Positions 23,348 to 35,231 of a stretch of 64,000 nucleotides of DNA are shown here, one piece after another. The stretch lies in the NCBI GenBank assembly GCA_025667525.1, contig CM046877.1, positions 621,138,262-621,202,261 on the forward strand. Reading direction: 5' to 3'. Positions within the stretch are counted from its first letter, which is position 1. Each line of letters begins with the position of its first letter. A program made the translations under genes and the position numbers. Source of the stretch: Glebionis coronaria. Taxonomy: Eukaryota > Streptophyta > Magnoliopsida > Asterales > Asteraceae. The notes beneath the pieces were generated by a model. That model searched no databases, was not told where the DNA came from, and saw only the letters and a program-made list of their open reading frames with translations.

Positions 23348-23560
23348 GTCTAGACAAAGAGATATCAAAATAAAGTCTTTGGCTTTAGAGAGTGCATATA
23401 TATATGCATTCATCACTTGTAGTTATATATTGCAACTTTCTATTATATTGTTAGTCTACGGTATACATGTCAGATTCACGTAATTAGTGATATTCCCTTT
23501 GTTAGTTTTGTAGATAAAAGCTGAATCGTGCATGAAGCTAAGAGACCAAGTCAAACAAGA
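23348..23560 (-). promoter_or_regulatory. Putative proximal promoter of the second receptor kinase
   Basis: Two TATA-like tracts lie at 23396-23405 and 23424-23430, about 50 and 80 bases before the ATG. A W-box core (TTGACT on the minus strand, 23549-23554) lies about 200 bases upstream. The layout resembles the paralogue's upstream region but is not proof of function. Confidence 0.3.
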
Positions 23561-23801
23561 AGATTTATCCACCTTGTTGCAATTGTCCCACGTTTACCAA
23601 GTTAAAACCCATGTTGTTTGGAGTGCTCCTAAAGCCTAGGATAGTCGCATGTTTCTTTTTAGTATTTATATGTAACATTCCATTACGAGAATCAGAGAAG
23701 AAAAATAAAATGAAAGTTTAGTTCAGTAAAGTTAGTCCTAGCTTAGTGTTAGTTTAGTTATCGTAGAAGGAGAGTGATCATCTCAAATCGATCTTCTATC
23801 A

Positions 23802-24347
23802 ATGGTTCTTTCATCGCTTCGTACTCTACATCACTCAATCCAAGAGTCCTTGGCTGTCATGGCCAAGTATTACCCCGAAGAATTTATGAAGACCTTGGTC
23901 GATTCCATGGTTAAGCTTGACATCGTTTCAAAACGTCTTGTTGCCTCAACCGCCAATCTTGCTTCCATAAGAGCCAAGAACAGTTACAAACCGACCACCC
24001 ACGACAACACCATGGATATGGTTTTCACTACTTCATCATCTGTTGCAAAGATAGAACAAGTCACAACCCAAAACACAGCCAGCACCAAAACCGATATCAC
24101 CGAGGAGACAACAACGAAGGTCAACATCGAAACAACATCTACCATTACCAACATCCGTAAAACAGAAACCACCATTGCAGGCTTGGTAGTACCGTTCGAT
24201 TTAAATATGTTCTTCACGATATTGGCAAGAATAGACGACGAGTTTGATTTTGATTATCCGAAATCAGTTAAAAACACACATACAAACATCCCTTCACATT
24301 CATTTGAATCAATAATGTATCATCCTCTATCACTGAGGATATTATAA
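23802..24347 (+). CDS. Unidentified Thr-rich ORF, 181 aa
   Basis: A single open frame of 182 codons, richer in GC than its surroundings. The first 65 residues look helical and amphipathic (SLAVMAKYYPEEFMKTLVDS). The middle, about residues 65-120, is strongly Thr-rich (repeated TTT, ETTT), and the last 50 include an acidic DDEFDFDYPK patch. I see no signal peptide, membrane helix or known catalytic motif. It faces away from the second receptor kinase, with starts 455 bp apart. It could be a small lineage-specific gene or the beginning of a retroelement gag; no LTR or primer-binding site was found nearby to decide. I assign no function. Confidence 0.35.
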   Translation: MVLSSLRTLHHSIQESLAVMAKYYPEEFMKTLVDSMVKLDIVSKRLVASTANLASIRAKNSYKPTTHDNTMDMVFTTSSSVAKIEQVTTQNTASTKTDITEETTTKVNIETTSTITNIRKTETTIAGLVVPFDLNMFFTILARIDDEFDFDYPKSVKNTHTNIPSHSFESIMYHPLSLRIL

Positions 24348-24502
24348 ATGTTTACTCAGCCAAACATTTCCTTCAACTATACAGGTGCCTTGTCGAAATA
24401 TCCTCGTAATAAAAAAAAATTCCATTAGAGTTCACAATCAAGTGGATACTAATAAAATTCCAGTGCTGACACCATTATATAGAATCTTTCCTTAAACTAT
24501 TA

Positions 24503-24784
24503 CTCCCTCCGTCCCAAAATTATTGTCCACCGACAAAAAACACACAGTTTAAGAAAAGTACCACCTTTTCAGCTTTCTCTCTCTTACTTTTTGCAGAAAG
24601 ACAGTTTTACCCTTAACCAATTAATTAAAAACCTTTGTAAAGTTTGTAATTATGATTTCACTTAAGGGTAAACTAGTAATCTCGATCTAAAATTCCTACC
24701 TATTTTTAGAAGTTTTAGAAGTGGACAATTAAATTGAGACAAACCGAAATGGAAATGTGGACTATAATTTTGGGACGGAGGGAG
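24503..24784. mobile_element. Stowaway-like MITE, 282 bp
   Basis: Terminal inverted repeats of about 28 bp begin CTCCCTCCGTCCCAAAATTA at the left and mirror at the right with one mismatch. The element is flanked by TA dinucleotides (24501-24502 and 24785-24786), the target duplication of Tc1/mariner-type elements. It has no coding capacity. Confidence 0.88.
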
Positions 24785-24786
24785 TA

Positions 24787-26640
24787 ACAACTAGCTTATA
24801 CTAAGGGTTGACTGGTTATTAAATACATCATTTATGTGTGCAGCAGCCTGCCCAGATTAGCTTGGATGTCATCAGAAACCGTTGACTAGGATATTGTTGG
24901 TAAAAAAATCTGGTGAATATATATTTTAAGGAGATTATCCATCATGTATGAAAGGTACCAAAGTTATACGCAGACAATATTTCTCAAATACACCCGTCTG
25001 AAAGATGATTATCTCTATAGTGATATCCGCGTTACGTAAGAAAAACATTGAAAGATTAATATGTATATTTGAAAAATTATTTATTGGTGGTTGACCATCA
25101 TAAGCATGAACCATAGCTAGAGCTACATGAAGAATTGATACTGGAATTAGAACTTTTTATCATTTCCTGCAGCAATAGATATCATTGTATTATTTACTTT
25201 ATCTCTTCAAATCCTCACCAATTATTTTTCCTATCCTAATTAACAAATCAAATCATTAAGTAGGCATGATTAGTAGGCAAAACAATGATTTTTTAAAAGT
25301 ATATTGCAACTTTTGATAAGGTATATAGTCTTAGACTTGTTTGTGAGACAGCTGAGTTGAACTAGTCTAGTTAAAGAGGTCATGCTTCTGCTATAAGGGG
25401 TACATATTAATGGTTGACTAGCTTATATTAAGGAAGTATGTGATGGTGTAGCATATAATTAAGTACTTAAGGAATATTTGCTACTAATTCCATTAATTAT
25501 TTGCTTTAGTCAGTATTTAATTAGCACTACTACATTTTATGGCTATGCACTACACATATAAATAACATATGAGTTATTTATACATAATACCATAGCTGTT
25601 AAAATCGCCAACACTCAATATTTTCGATTAATTATCTAAGCGAAAACGAGTCAATTCTCTAGCAGGATCCTGATCTTAACATGGCTTCGTAAGATCTCCA
25701 CTGGATCGGATCTTACTTTACTTGAATAAACTAACTCATAAATAACAAATAATTTGTTTTGATAGAATTATAGGAACACACCGTTGTGAGTATAATATCT
25801 ATATTCAATCATTTAATTCATTTCATTAGATTACTCGTAACATAAACCAAATCAACCTATTTTTAAATATATAGATTGATGTTAAAACCTTCAGTTTTAA
25901 CTAGCATAACGTCGACTTTATTAACCAACTGCTTCGAGACTGATACCTTATCACTTTGAAACAGTCATTTAAGGAGGGAAAATGGATTTATATGATGCAG
26001 CATGCATGAACTAGCTAGGACGGCTGAACAACCAGACCAATTCATATTTTTCGGCAATTAATATCTAATTACACAATTGGTAATTGTTAAGCGTATTTTA
26101 CATCCGCGTCTTGTTACAAGTAGCAAATTCAGTAAAAAAAATAATGCAAGATTTTCAATTTTCATTTTATATTACTACTAGCTTAGATGCTTTACATAGG
26201 ATCTGAACATAAGGCTGCTCCCAACCAGGGGTGGATCTACGTCGAAAACAGGGTTATGTAAATTGTGAGTACCTATAAAAAATTTCGTATTTTTCAAAGG
26301 TGACAAGAAAATACACATAGATTTACTGAGTGCATAACATCCAGTATTTCCATCAATACCTATAAAAGAAAGTTGTGTACCCATGTAGCACTGGTTTTAT
26401 TCACAATGAAAATCTTAGACCACAGATTATCTTATCACAATGCCAAATATCCACAAAGGAATCTCCACATATGAGCAATGTAATGCTTTCAATTGCAAGT
26501 TTCTCAAGTCAGTGGTATAAAATTCGGAGCTAACGAGGATACAAGAACATACAAATTCCATATCCAAGAAGACAAAACCCAATCAGAAGGCACCAAACTG
26601 AGTAACCCCACACTAATTTTAACGTTTTGTATAACTGTAT
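24787..26640. other. Intergenic DNA
   Basis: No gene is recognised in nearly 1.9 kb of AT-rich sequence. A fragment near 26225 (AGGGGTGGATCTACG) resembles a common plant transposon end, but I found no partner end. A 68-codon frame at 26178-26384 (minus) overlaps it and is not supported. Confidence 0.4.
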
Positions 26641-26649
26641 AAGAGTGTT

Positions 26650-26835
26650 TGACTCCCCCACCGTAAATGCTCAGTTGATCGGTCAAATGAGGGTCATTTG
26701 GAAAATGGTGAGTGTTCGAACCCACTTCTTGGCTAACTAATTAGGTTGTCTAAGCTCATTGCATAGGCCCGGGTCCTTGGGGAAGGATCCGGTTGAAATC
26801 AAAAAATGCATGGGGCCAGGGTGTTACGACCGAAA
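26650..26835 (+). mobile_element. SINE-like element
   Basis: An A-box-like AATGCTCAGTTGATCGGT near 26664 and a B-box-like GTGTTCGAACCC near 26712 form a tRNA-type pol III promoter. A GC-richer body (GGCCCGGGTCCTTGG) follows, as in plant SINEs. The 3' end is not clear. No target duplication could be fixed. Confidence 0.5.
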
Positions 26836-27682
26836 TACACTTTTTGGTTATACAAAAAAGACGAGTATTTTGTTTCTAATTAGTGTCTGGTTTTATACTA
26901 GATGATTAATACTTAATTTTTACCCTATTTTAGTGTTTTAAATAATGTGCTTCTTCACCTGAGCTCATAGCGTCATTCAAACTGCATGATTTAGTGAAGA
27001 TCTATTTGAAGAGCTGAGCAAGTAAAGAGAGATTGAAAGCCATCACATTTGTGATAATTTGGCTGGTCGTAAGGTGTAAATTTTTTTTTTGCTATTTAGA
27101 TTTTTTTCATATCTTACGAGTATGTGACGAACGTGCATGTCCAACTTAGGGAAGGAGAGTATGTAGCAAGTGCTCTTGAAATTTTGACTAGAAGGTGCAT
27201 ATGTAATTTTATTACTTTGTAAGAAAGCTAATATTTTATGCTTTGAACTGAACCTAGAACATACGCATTAACGTAGTCGTGGGTAATCCGACATTTTTTG
27301 TTAGCTATTGTATTCTAGCAAGATCAGAGGAAGGCTTGCTAAGACACGGAACTTGACAATTTCAGCTACGAACAACTTCTCAACTTCTCACAATCATAAA
27401 AAGAATAGTAGATGTGGATTTGCAAAACAAGGTAAGAGACTCAATGTGCTAGCAAGTTCTATTACAATTTTATATTTATAAGGTTTCTCATATCCTTTGT
27501 GTTGTGTTTCTGGGATGATTGTTTTGCTCTGCACTATATTTTCAGTAATTGTTACTATTTGAGCCTTTAAAAGGAAGCAGTAGTTTTAAAAAGAATAATT
27601 GTTAATCAGTTACTTAGTTGTAAAAGTTTTAGTTTTAGATAGGTTTTTAATGTTTGTTTTGCTAACCTTACAAGACATCCAC
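26836..27682. other. Intergenic DNA downstream of the CRK-like kinase
   Basis: No gene is recognised. The part nearest 27682 should hold the 3' untranslated region of the minus-strand kinase gene. Confidence 0.35.
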
Positions 27683-29909
27683 CTATCTAGGAACGATATC
27701 AGATACTGTAACATCGTTTACTGAAAAAGTGGAGGATGTTAAATTCATTCTCGATATTTCAGGTCTTTCTAAACCGGGATTAGAGTTACTACGGATGAAT
27801 AATGCAGGTTCGAATGGTAGTGGAAGCGTGAAAGACACGCTCTTAAGCATAAGAACAACGGAATCCATAGTTGGTCTGTGAGCTATATTATCTTGAATGC
27901 ACAATAACCCGATGTGAATACTCCTAATGATGTCCGACAATGAACCTGATCCCATCGTCAATGTAGGATCTATCAGATCTGACCATGCCCTATTACTCCA
28001 ACATTGCCAAGCCTAAAAGACAACAACAATAAAATGCAATGTTATAAAAACTGGTTTTTTAATTGACTCGATCAAGCCACCGGGTCACAGTTGAACCGGT
28101 TTAACCGGCGGTGCAACCGGGTTTTATTAAAAACTTAAAGAATTAATTCTGCTTGGGAAATTTATTAAAATCCTTTTATGATTACACTTAAGAATTAATT
28201 CTGTATGCTTACACATAAGAATGGTTTCAGTATGCTTACACTTAGGAATTAAATCTGCTTGGGAATTTTATTAAAAACTTTTTATGATTATATAATGGAA
28301 AATATAGATCACACATACAAAGCTAAGAAGATCTTGGATGCGATCTCCATTCTGAAATCTTTGGTTCCTTTGGCCTGTAACAATCTCTAGTACCAACACT
28401 CCGAAGCTAAAGACATCTGACTTCACGGAGAATTCGCCGTGCATGGCATATTCTGGTGCCATATAACCACTATATATAGATGGGCATAGACCATTCAAAC
28501 TTAAACGTCAGCACTTGCATAAATGTCTAATCTAATAGAGATGTACTCAATTATGAAAGAAAGGATCAATATCCTGATGACAAAAAAAGACTCAAATAAC
28601 AACTGGCAATAGACCATTAGCCTAGTGCAGTACCGAAGATGTAGATAATACCCCTTAACATTGTAGTTTTACTTTTAGCAACATACACTACTCTATATAG
28701 ACCAGATAAAACTCCGGCCATATAATAGTCACTCATCATGTCACAAAATCGATTCCTGTAGTTCTTGATGTGTAGAAAATATAATCAGCTATATTTTAGA
28801 CATGAAGTTCATCTAGAGAAAGTGTTGTACTTACTAGGTTCCAACAATTCGATTAGTGTTGGCTTGAGTTTCCTCTGGTTTAAACAGCCTTGCCATTCCA
28901 AAATCTGCAATTTTAGCATTCATTTCTGAATCTAACAACACATTACTAGCTTTCATATCACGATGAATTATCTTTAGACGAGAATCTTCATGAAGGTATA
29001 AAAGCCCCTTGGCAATGCCTTTGATGATCTTGTATCGCTTTTCCCAATTAAGGAATTCGCGTTTTGCTGGATCTATAGCAACACAATCAATTGGTTATGG
29101 ATTTAATTATTATGCTGAAACACTAAAGTTATAATCTTTTGGCGCTTAAATCCCTAAACTTTTGAAAGGTGAAAACAAAATTATTTACTATATACATACC
29201 AAACAAAAAGTGATCAAGACTTGCATTTGGCAAGAACTCGTATACCAAAAGCCGTTCGGTCCCATGTATGGTAAAACCAAGCAACCTAACCAAATTACGA
29301 TGTTGAAGCTTCGCAACTAGTAAAACCTCATTCTTGAATTCTACATCACCTTGTCCAGAATCCATTGCTAACCTTTTTACTGCTATTTCGTGTCCATCTT
29401 CAAACACACCCTGTATATGTATGTTATGAAATCATATATCATTGCTAAGGATGGCAATTAGGTTTTCACCGGATACACTAATGGTACTTATGGATGAACT
29501 AAATTGTTGATTTATGGATATGAATATAAATTATTATTAGTTTATTGGTCGAAAGGTAAGACAAATTTGATATCCTGTTTACTACGCCTAATAAACGTAT
29601 ACATATATGAAGACATGGTTATATACAAGCTTTACATATGCGTTCTGTTATTTTTGAAATTTTCAATCAAATGTATATATAATTATGTGTAATACAAGTT
29701 TCCTATTATGTACTCGGATGTTTTAAAGTCTTGGAACTTACTTTCTAGTAATATTATTGAGTAGTTAAATTATACCTTGTAAACAGCTCCGAAACCACCT
29801 CTTCCAAGTTTATTGTCTTCAGAAAAGTCATTTGTTGCAGCTTGCACGATAGCAAAGTCGTATTGCAACGATTCAAGTGGGCCAATATCCGTTCGTATTC
29901 GTTTGTTAT
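27683..29909 (-). pseudogene. Cysteine-rich receptor-like kinase (CRK) gene lacking its ectodomain
   Basis: Five kinase exons in transcript order: about 29909-29776, 29410-29200, 29072-28835, 28469-28319, 28012-27683. Sizes 211, 238 and 151 are the classic CRK kinase exon sizes and all phases agree. The frame runs from ESLQYDF through GRGGFG, Lys in [27 protein letters not shown] and GTYGYMAPEY to a stop at 27683, about 355 residues with every catalytic motif. What is missing is the first exon: no signal peptide, DUF26 domain (C-x8-C-x2-C) or membrane helix is seen upstream to 30600, where gypsy retrotransposon sequence begins. An in-frame TGA lies just before the first exon (29914-29916). 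It may be a truncated pseudogene or encode a cytoplasmic kinase. CRKs normally act at the plasma membrane in stress and immune signalling. Confidence 0.75.
28028..28150. repeat. Dispersed repeat fragment in the last intron of the CRK-like kinase
   Basis: The motif run GACTCGATCAAGCCACCGGG, then AACCGGTTTAACCGGCGG and AACCGGGTTTT, is typical of a dispersed plant repeat. Next to it (28140-28290), AAGAATTAATTCTG/GCTTGGGAATTTTATT blocks are locally duplicated. These lie in the 306-bp intron between the last two exons. Confidence 0.45.
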
Positions 29910-29916
29910 CTTGTCA

Positions 29917-30600
29917 CATTTTGAAACCTGAATATGTCCCATGTTTACTTTGACATATTAAATACCTATAAGTATATCGACAACTTATTATAATATTTTT
30001 ATGGAACTTTTATACATTTTCTAATGATTTTCAATTATCGAAATAACCATTACAAGTAAAAGGTCAAATTTATACATCATATTTTGTATAACTAAAACTA
30101 ATGTCGAAATTATAGTATATCTTTTGAACTAAGTGACTTATCATACTTTACTTTTAATGTAATGAAATTACCGGTTTAATTTATATTCCTAATAATGATT
30201 TAATTTGGAAATTATATTTCTAAATCGTAACCATCAGTATGAGTTTAATTAATAAATTTATGTCATTCTTTCAAAGTTTCTTAAGACAACCAAAATAAAT
30301 TATGAAGCTATTTAACTCTTATTTTGATATATCATCTTTATCATGAAGGTACCTCAACTGAGTTTTAAGGTAATACCAAATTCGGGACGGATAATTGTGA
30401 CAAACGTTATTTTAATATTAATATTTAATTCATTCTTCGCTCTCATTTTTCTAGTATTGCGAATTATTATGTTTTACGGTTACGTGAGTCGAGATCCCTC
30501 GTCGATCGTCAACCTTGAATCATTTTACCACATCTTGTCCGTTTATGTGTTTATTGAATTCATTTTTATCTCTTTCTATTCCTCTTATTGAAGATCACTA
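29917..30600. other. AT-rich DNA where the CRK ectodomain exon would be expected
   Basis: I searched the minus strand here for the DUF26 Cys pattern and for a membrane helix and saw neither. A plus-strand 82-codon hydrophobic frame (30343-30591) is probably chance. Confidence 0.4.
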
Positions 30601-31497
30601 TTTTATTCTGAGTTTAAAGTGAATCTCGGGAAGCAGTTATAAGAAGAAACGATAAGTGTCACCAGGATTTATGTGTGTACTCGTGGAATGATTGAGGACC
30701 GAGTTATCAATGGCAACTTATCATGGATATGAAGTTTTTGTAATCTTACTTGCTACTATCGAAGGATCATAGAAGACTCTGGAGATCAAGTGGTTATTAT
30801 CAAGGGTTCGTTCAAGGTTTTCTCGATGATTAACGGTGGAGATCTATAATCGATGTTTATGTTCGACCTTTTCTTTTATGTACTTATATGGTGTGTGATC
30901 TAGTCAAATGATCGTAAGTTGTGAGAACTTGAGGCGACATCATCCGATGACGTCCGATCATATAGAACACATATTATGTAATATCTTTTTGACTTTCAAC
31001 GACGATGTTTATTGAGACTTTAATGCGCGTTGGCGAAAGTGAGATGATGTATTTGTATTATCTTTTGAGTAGGGACCCGCGTATGAGCACCCTCCGACGA
31101 CGAAAATGTTTTTCTTGTTAGTTCTTTTTGATGTGTGTCCATGGCTATCCGGCCGATGGATATCCTTTAAATTGCAACCTTCCTTTTTACTGGACTTACC
31201 CGAAAATCCTGTCATCTATTCTTGTCGTCGAATAAGCTTCGCGTGATTCATAAAATTTTCATGTGTCGAGCTTGACGGGTGACTGGTGGATAAGGATTTA
31301 TTTATTTCTTTTTGGTGAGATACAACTTGACGACAAGTTGCGTTTTGTAAAAGAACCAGTGGAGATCGTGGATCGAGATTCACGTGGTAACGTGAAGACT
31401 TCTTTATAAGGAATTCCCTCATCCTTCCGGGTAGTGAACAACTCGTGTATGAGGCGAGTTGAGCGCCGGGACGTCGCTCCCTTAAGGTGGTGAGGAT
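30600..31497 (+). pseudogene. Gypsy pol 3' end, decayed
   Basis: Near 31325-31390 the plus strand reads DDKLRFVKEPVEIVDRD, the lead-in to the chromodomain of Tekay/Del-type gypsy polyproteins. Stops and frame shifts surround it. A purine tract (AAGGTGGTGAGGA) at about 31485-31497 is followed at once by an LTR edge. Upstream of about 31200 nothing is readable. The fragment lies where the ectodomain of the neighbouring CRK-like gene should be. Confidence 0.5.
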
Positions 31498-34060
31498 GTA
31501 AAACCCGTAAAAATAAGGTCATAATTTAATTCTACTTTCAATTATTTTGAAGTATTTTATAACGTTAAATATTATTATGTTTAACGGTTTAAGTTGAAAC
31601 CGATATTAAATATTATGTTTTAATATTTTGACGATTAACAAGGACTACCAGTGATCGCGATACCGACGGATGCCTAAAATTTTATATTTTATTATCGATC
31701 GTTTCGATATTTAATATTTTCGACGATATCGTTTTAATTACGTATCGAGTCGTTATATTATTATTTTTCGTGTGCGTTTAAACTTTTTAGTATTTTTACG
31801 AAACCCGAGTCTCGTAAATATTTTAAAAATTACAATTTACATTTTCTACCCTTTTAAACTATTTTATTCCATCTTGGACCAAAACTATCACAAATTGGCA
31901 AAATTAACCCTTGTACCATCATATAAAATGGTTTTTACTTCCACTAACTTTTATATAATAATAATAAAACAAAAAATTTTCTCTCTCTAACATCAACCCA
32001 CCATCCCAAATCCATACCATTTTCAATTTAACTCAAGATTTAGGATGATTTGAGCTAATCTAAAACAAGACCCATCTTAGTTTTGATCTTGTGATCACAT
32101 TGGTATGATTTTCTTCAACATGCATTTACATTTTTTTTCAAAATTTATTTTCTTGATGAACTATACTTGTTTGATCCATTTTGAAGGAATAAATAGGTGT
32201 TAATATTATTATATTACATAGTGGAGTGTATGCATGTTTGAATTTTTGAGTTTGATTTATTAGATTTGTACATGCAAGTGTATTAGAGGTTTGATAACAG
32301 TGTAGGAGTGTTAGAATGATCATATTAGTGGTACAGAAATGGGTAAAATGTGTTGAAAAATTGATTTTGTATGGTTTTTAAAAGGTCAATTTTGGGCAGT
32401 AGGTTTAAGGCCATTTTCGAGGGTCTTAAGTCTGAATATAGGATGATATTATGGGATTATGTCGTAGAGAATTTCGTTAGCTTCGATTTGATATAAAGTA
32501 GGCCTTCCAACTCCAAACGAGGTGGAAGATACACTAGTTTGATTTTCGTGTACCGGGAGACGAGTGTCGACACAATCCGAAAATTGTTGTCGATATTTGA
32601 TCGAATCTCGGGGACTATAAAATGAGTTTTAAAATGATTCAAGGGCTGTTCTCAGGCTCCAAGTTTAGCATTTTGAGTCTATTTTTAGAATCAAGTGGCG
32701 GTTTTACAAATGGAGTTGTTTAGAATGGTCAAAATGGTTTCGTAAGTCAAGGTCGCTAAACTGTCCGGATTTTGTGATTCAAAGATGAGTCGGGCAGGGA
32801 ACTTTAGAAGTAAAATATTTTGATGGGCTCTTGAGAGGACTTTATACATATAGTAAGTAAGTTCTCTGAGTAGTATCATAAAAATTTGATGTGTCTAAGT
32901 ATGGGAAAACGGCTTGGACATTCGGTATGTTCCGGCAGATTTGTATTAAAGACATAGAATAATAAAATGAATATATAGGAGAGTGTAATAGTATCACTTG
33001 TATCGTTTTCTCTCGAGTTTGTCGTGATTTTATGAGTCGAGTTTTATATTCTTATGTATGGTTTATTTCTCGAGTCTATTATTAATGAACGTACCTCATT
33101 TGATAGGTTGCGGTTCTCGTGTTTGAAAGGCATCATCTATCGTCGGTGATCGTCTCATTACCACTATTGGCTAAGGTGAGTCTTAGCCTCGCTTTATACT
33201 AGTTATTAAATGATTTTAAACCCGCAAGGAGGAATACATGTTTTATAAACTTAGAACACAAGATTTTTATGGTATGCTTTGTCCCTCTATGAATGGACCC
33301 GTGGTTGCCTTTAAATTGCATTAAGTGATTGCCATTGTTAAAGTCTCAATTATGGACCGTTAATTAACCTATGATGGGTTAACCGCTAGTACAATTAATA
33401 GATCTATGGGGGAAGCCGTCCCGGTTCAGTTTGTGTGGACTTGTCACAGAAGCTTAGGCCCGACCTCCACACTGTTTGGACATATTGTATTGAGAAGTCA
33501 GGTATACGGTAATGTACCATTAATCTAGAGGTAACCGACAATTAATAAATCTCCTGTCTTATCAGACCTCTAAAGGGAGTGTCTAAGGGCTTGGTTCCAT
33601 GAGCTTATTTCAATTTATGCTATATACAATTATCATTGTTGATGCAAATTATTATTTGATGCTTATAAGCATGGCACAAACTTATAATCTTTGCTTGTGT
33701 TGAAATTGATTACATAAACCTATAGATTCACTCGGCATTTTTGCTGATTGTTTTACTCACATGTATTTCAGGTAATCAAGAAGTGGAAGCTTGGAGGTCA
33801 CGTGGAATGAAGTTGTGCACTGCTTTTGTTGTTCAAACTCTTTGATTTATTTATCGTTCCATTTTTAAAACAAACTAATATGTTGTTTTAACTTATCTTT
33901 TGGTAACGATTACTTGGGACTACGCTACTCTGATGAATGTTTGGGAACGATAAATCTAAAACGTCTCTTTTCGAGTCGTTCTTTATAAATTATGTGTTGT
34001 TGTATCATTGTTTAGCACCCAAAGATGTATTCCGCTGCGTGTAAATTTGGGGGTGTTAAA
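31498..34060 (+). repeat. Gypsy 3' LTR (about 2.56 kb), its 5' partner absent
   Basis: The left edge TGTAAAACCCG follows the polypurine tract. The right part carries the gypsy-style ending (CCGCTGCGTGTAAATTTGGGG then GTGTTA) at about 34030-34060. No matching 5' LTR occurs in the window, so this is the remains of a truncated element. The right boundary is set by the GGGGGTGTTA block and is approximate. Confidence 0.55.
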
Positions 34061-34974
34061 TAATTACAAGCCCTAATTTATGTAATCATCATATTATGAT
34101 TAATACAACATTAATTTACTGTTTTTAAATTAAACCCTAACCTAAATCCATCATAAGATGATTAAAGAAATCATAAAAACAATTTAATTGAAAAGGGTTT
34201 GAAGATTTTACCTTAGATTTTTTTGGAAAACAAGATTTTTGATGAAGAACCCTAATTTTCTCCATGGATGTCAACCCATTCTTGATCTCCAAGGATTTTA
34301 TGAAGTGTTTTGATAAAAATAAGGCTTTCTATACTTTCCTAACAAGTCCTTGGCCCATATACAAAAGCCCGGTTCCCTTTTTCCCTTTTTTCCCCTTTTC
34401 TTTTCTTTGGTGCGTCTAAATCGACCCAAACACCCCTAATTTCGTTTTCTTATTATTATTTAATATTATGTTATTAACATTACCTTAATTTACCTTAATT
34501 TATTTCAGCTCCTAAAGCTTCCAAATCCTCAAAACCGTCTAACTAGTCAAATTTACGCGTTTTACCGTAAAAGACGTAAAATATACACTTTTAATAAAAA
34601 TCTCAAATTTTGAAATAAACTTTATAACTAAGTCCTAAATGACTTAAAACCATCCCGAAAAATATTCATATGACTAATTACCTCATCCGAGACCTCTAAA
34701 TGCTAAACCGTAAATCGTAAAAATACGATTTTCTATAATACATATACGTATACGTAAAACCACTAAATAACACAATCTCACTTCATAGTCACCACCATGT
34801 GAACTCATGAACATGAAATCATCACACATCGTTTCACTCACAAGGTACCCCGTACCGGAAACGATATCCAAACCATAATCTATTCACACCAATTAGCACA
34901 TAAACACGTAAAGACACGTAACTAGCACAAAACAAAACTAAGTGACGAACCTCAATACCAGGGTTGTCACACCT
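34061..34974 (-). repeat. Second LTR-like remnant, minus orientation
   Basis: Read on the minus strand the segment starts TGTGACAACCCTGG at 34974, the usual start of gypsy LTRs, and continues with AT-rich LTR-like sequence to about 34061. No target duplication or internal region was found. It abuts both the preceding LTR and the start of the copia relic, so rearrangement is likely. Confidence 0.4.
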
Positions 34975-35231
34975 TGCCATAAGATATTTCTGTGAGTTTT
35001 ATCTTGAACTCTCTCAACAAGGATTTTGAATCACTTGTGCAAACTTAAAATTTGCATAGCATGGACATTAGTAGAGCGACATGCTATGCTAAAGTCTCAT
35101 GAGAAAGGGATTTTAAAGAAGGTTGAAACTCCTGCTGGAATGGCTATTAGAGAAGCAAGAATCCAGAAAGACAAGGGTAAAAAACCGCAAAGGGGTAAAG
35201 GAAAAAATGCAGGAAATGGTAAGTCATCTTA
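34975..35231 (+). mobile_element. Outer copia element, segment 1 (partial gag)
   Basis: A 5'-truncated copia gag. Residues like ILNSLNKDFESLV appear first, and after a frame shift HAMLKSHEKGILKK and a Lys-rich KDKGKKPQRGKGK stretch follow. This is the usual sequence just before the gag zinc knuckle. It breaks off at 35231, where a gypsy element is inserted, and resumes at 47476. The last five bases, TCTTA, are the target duplication. Confidence 0.75.

Noticed and set aside
30343..30591. 82-codon hydrophobic plus-strand frame
   Set aside because: Looked like a membrane protein or CRK membrane exon at first, but it is on the wrong strand for the CRK and reflects T-rich DNA.
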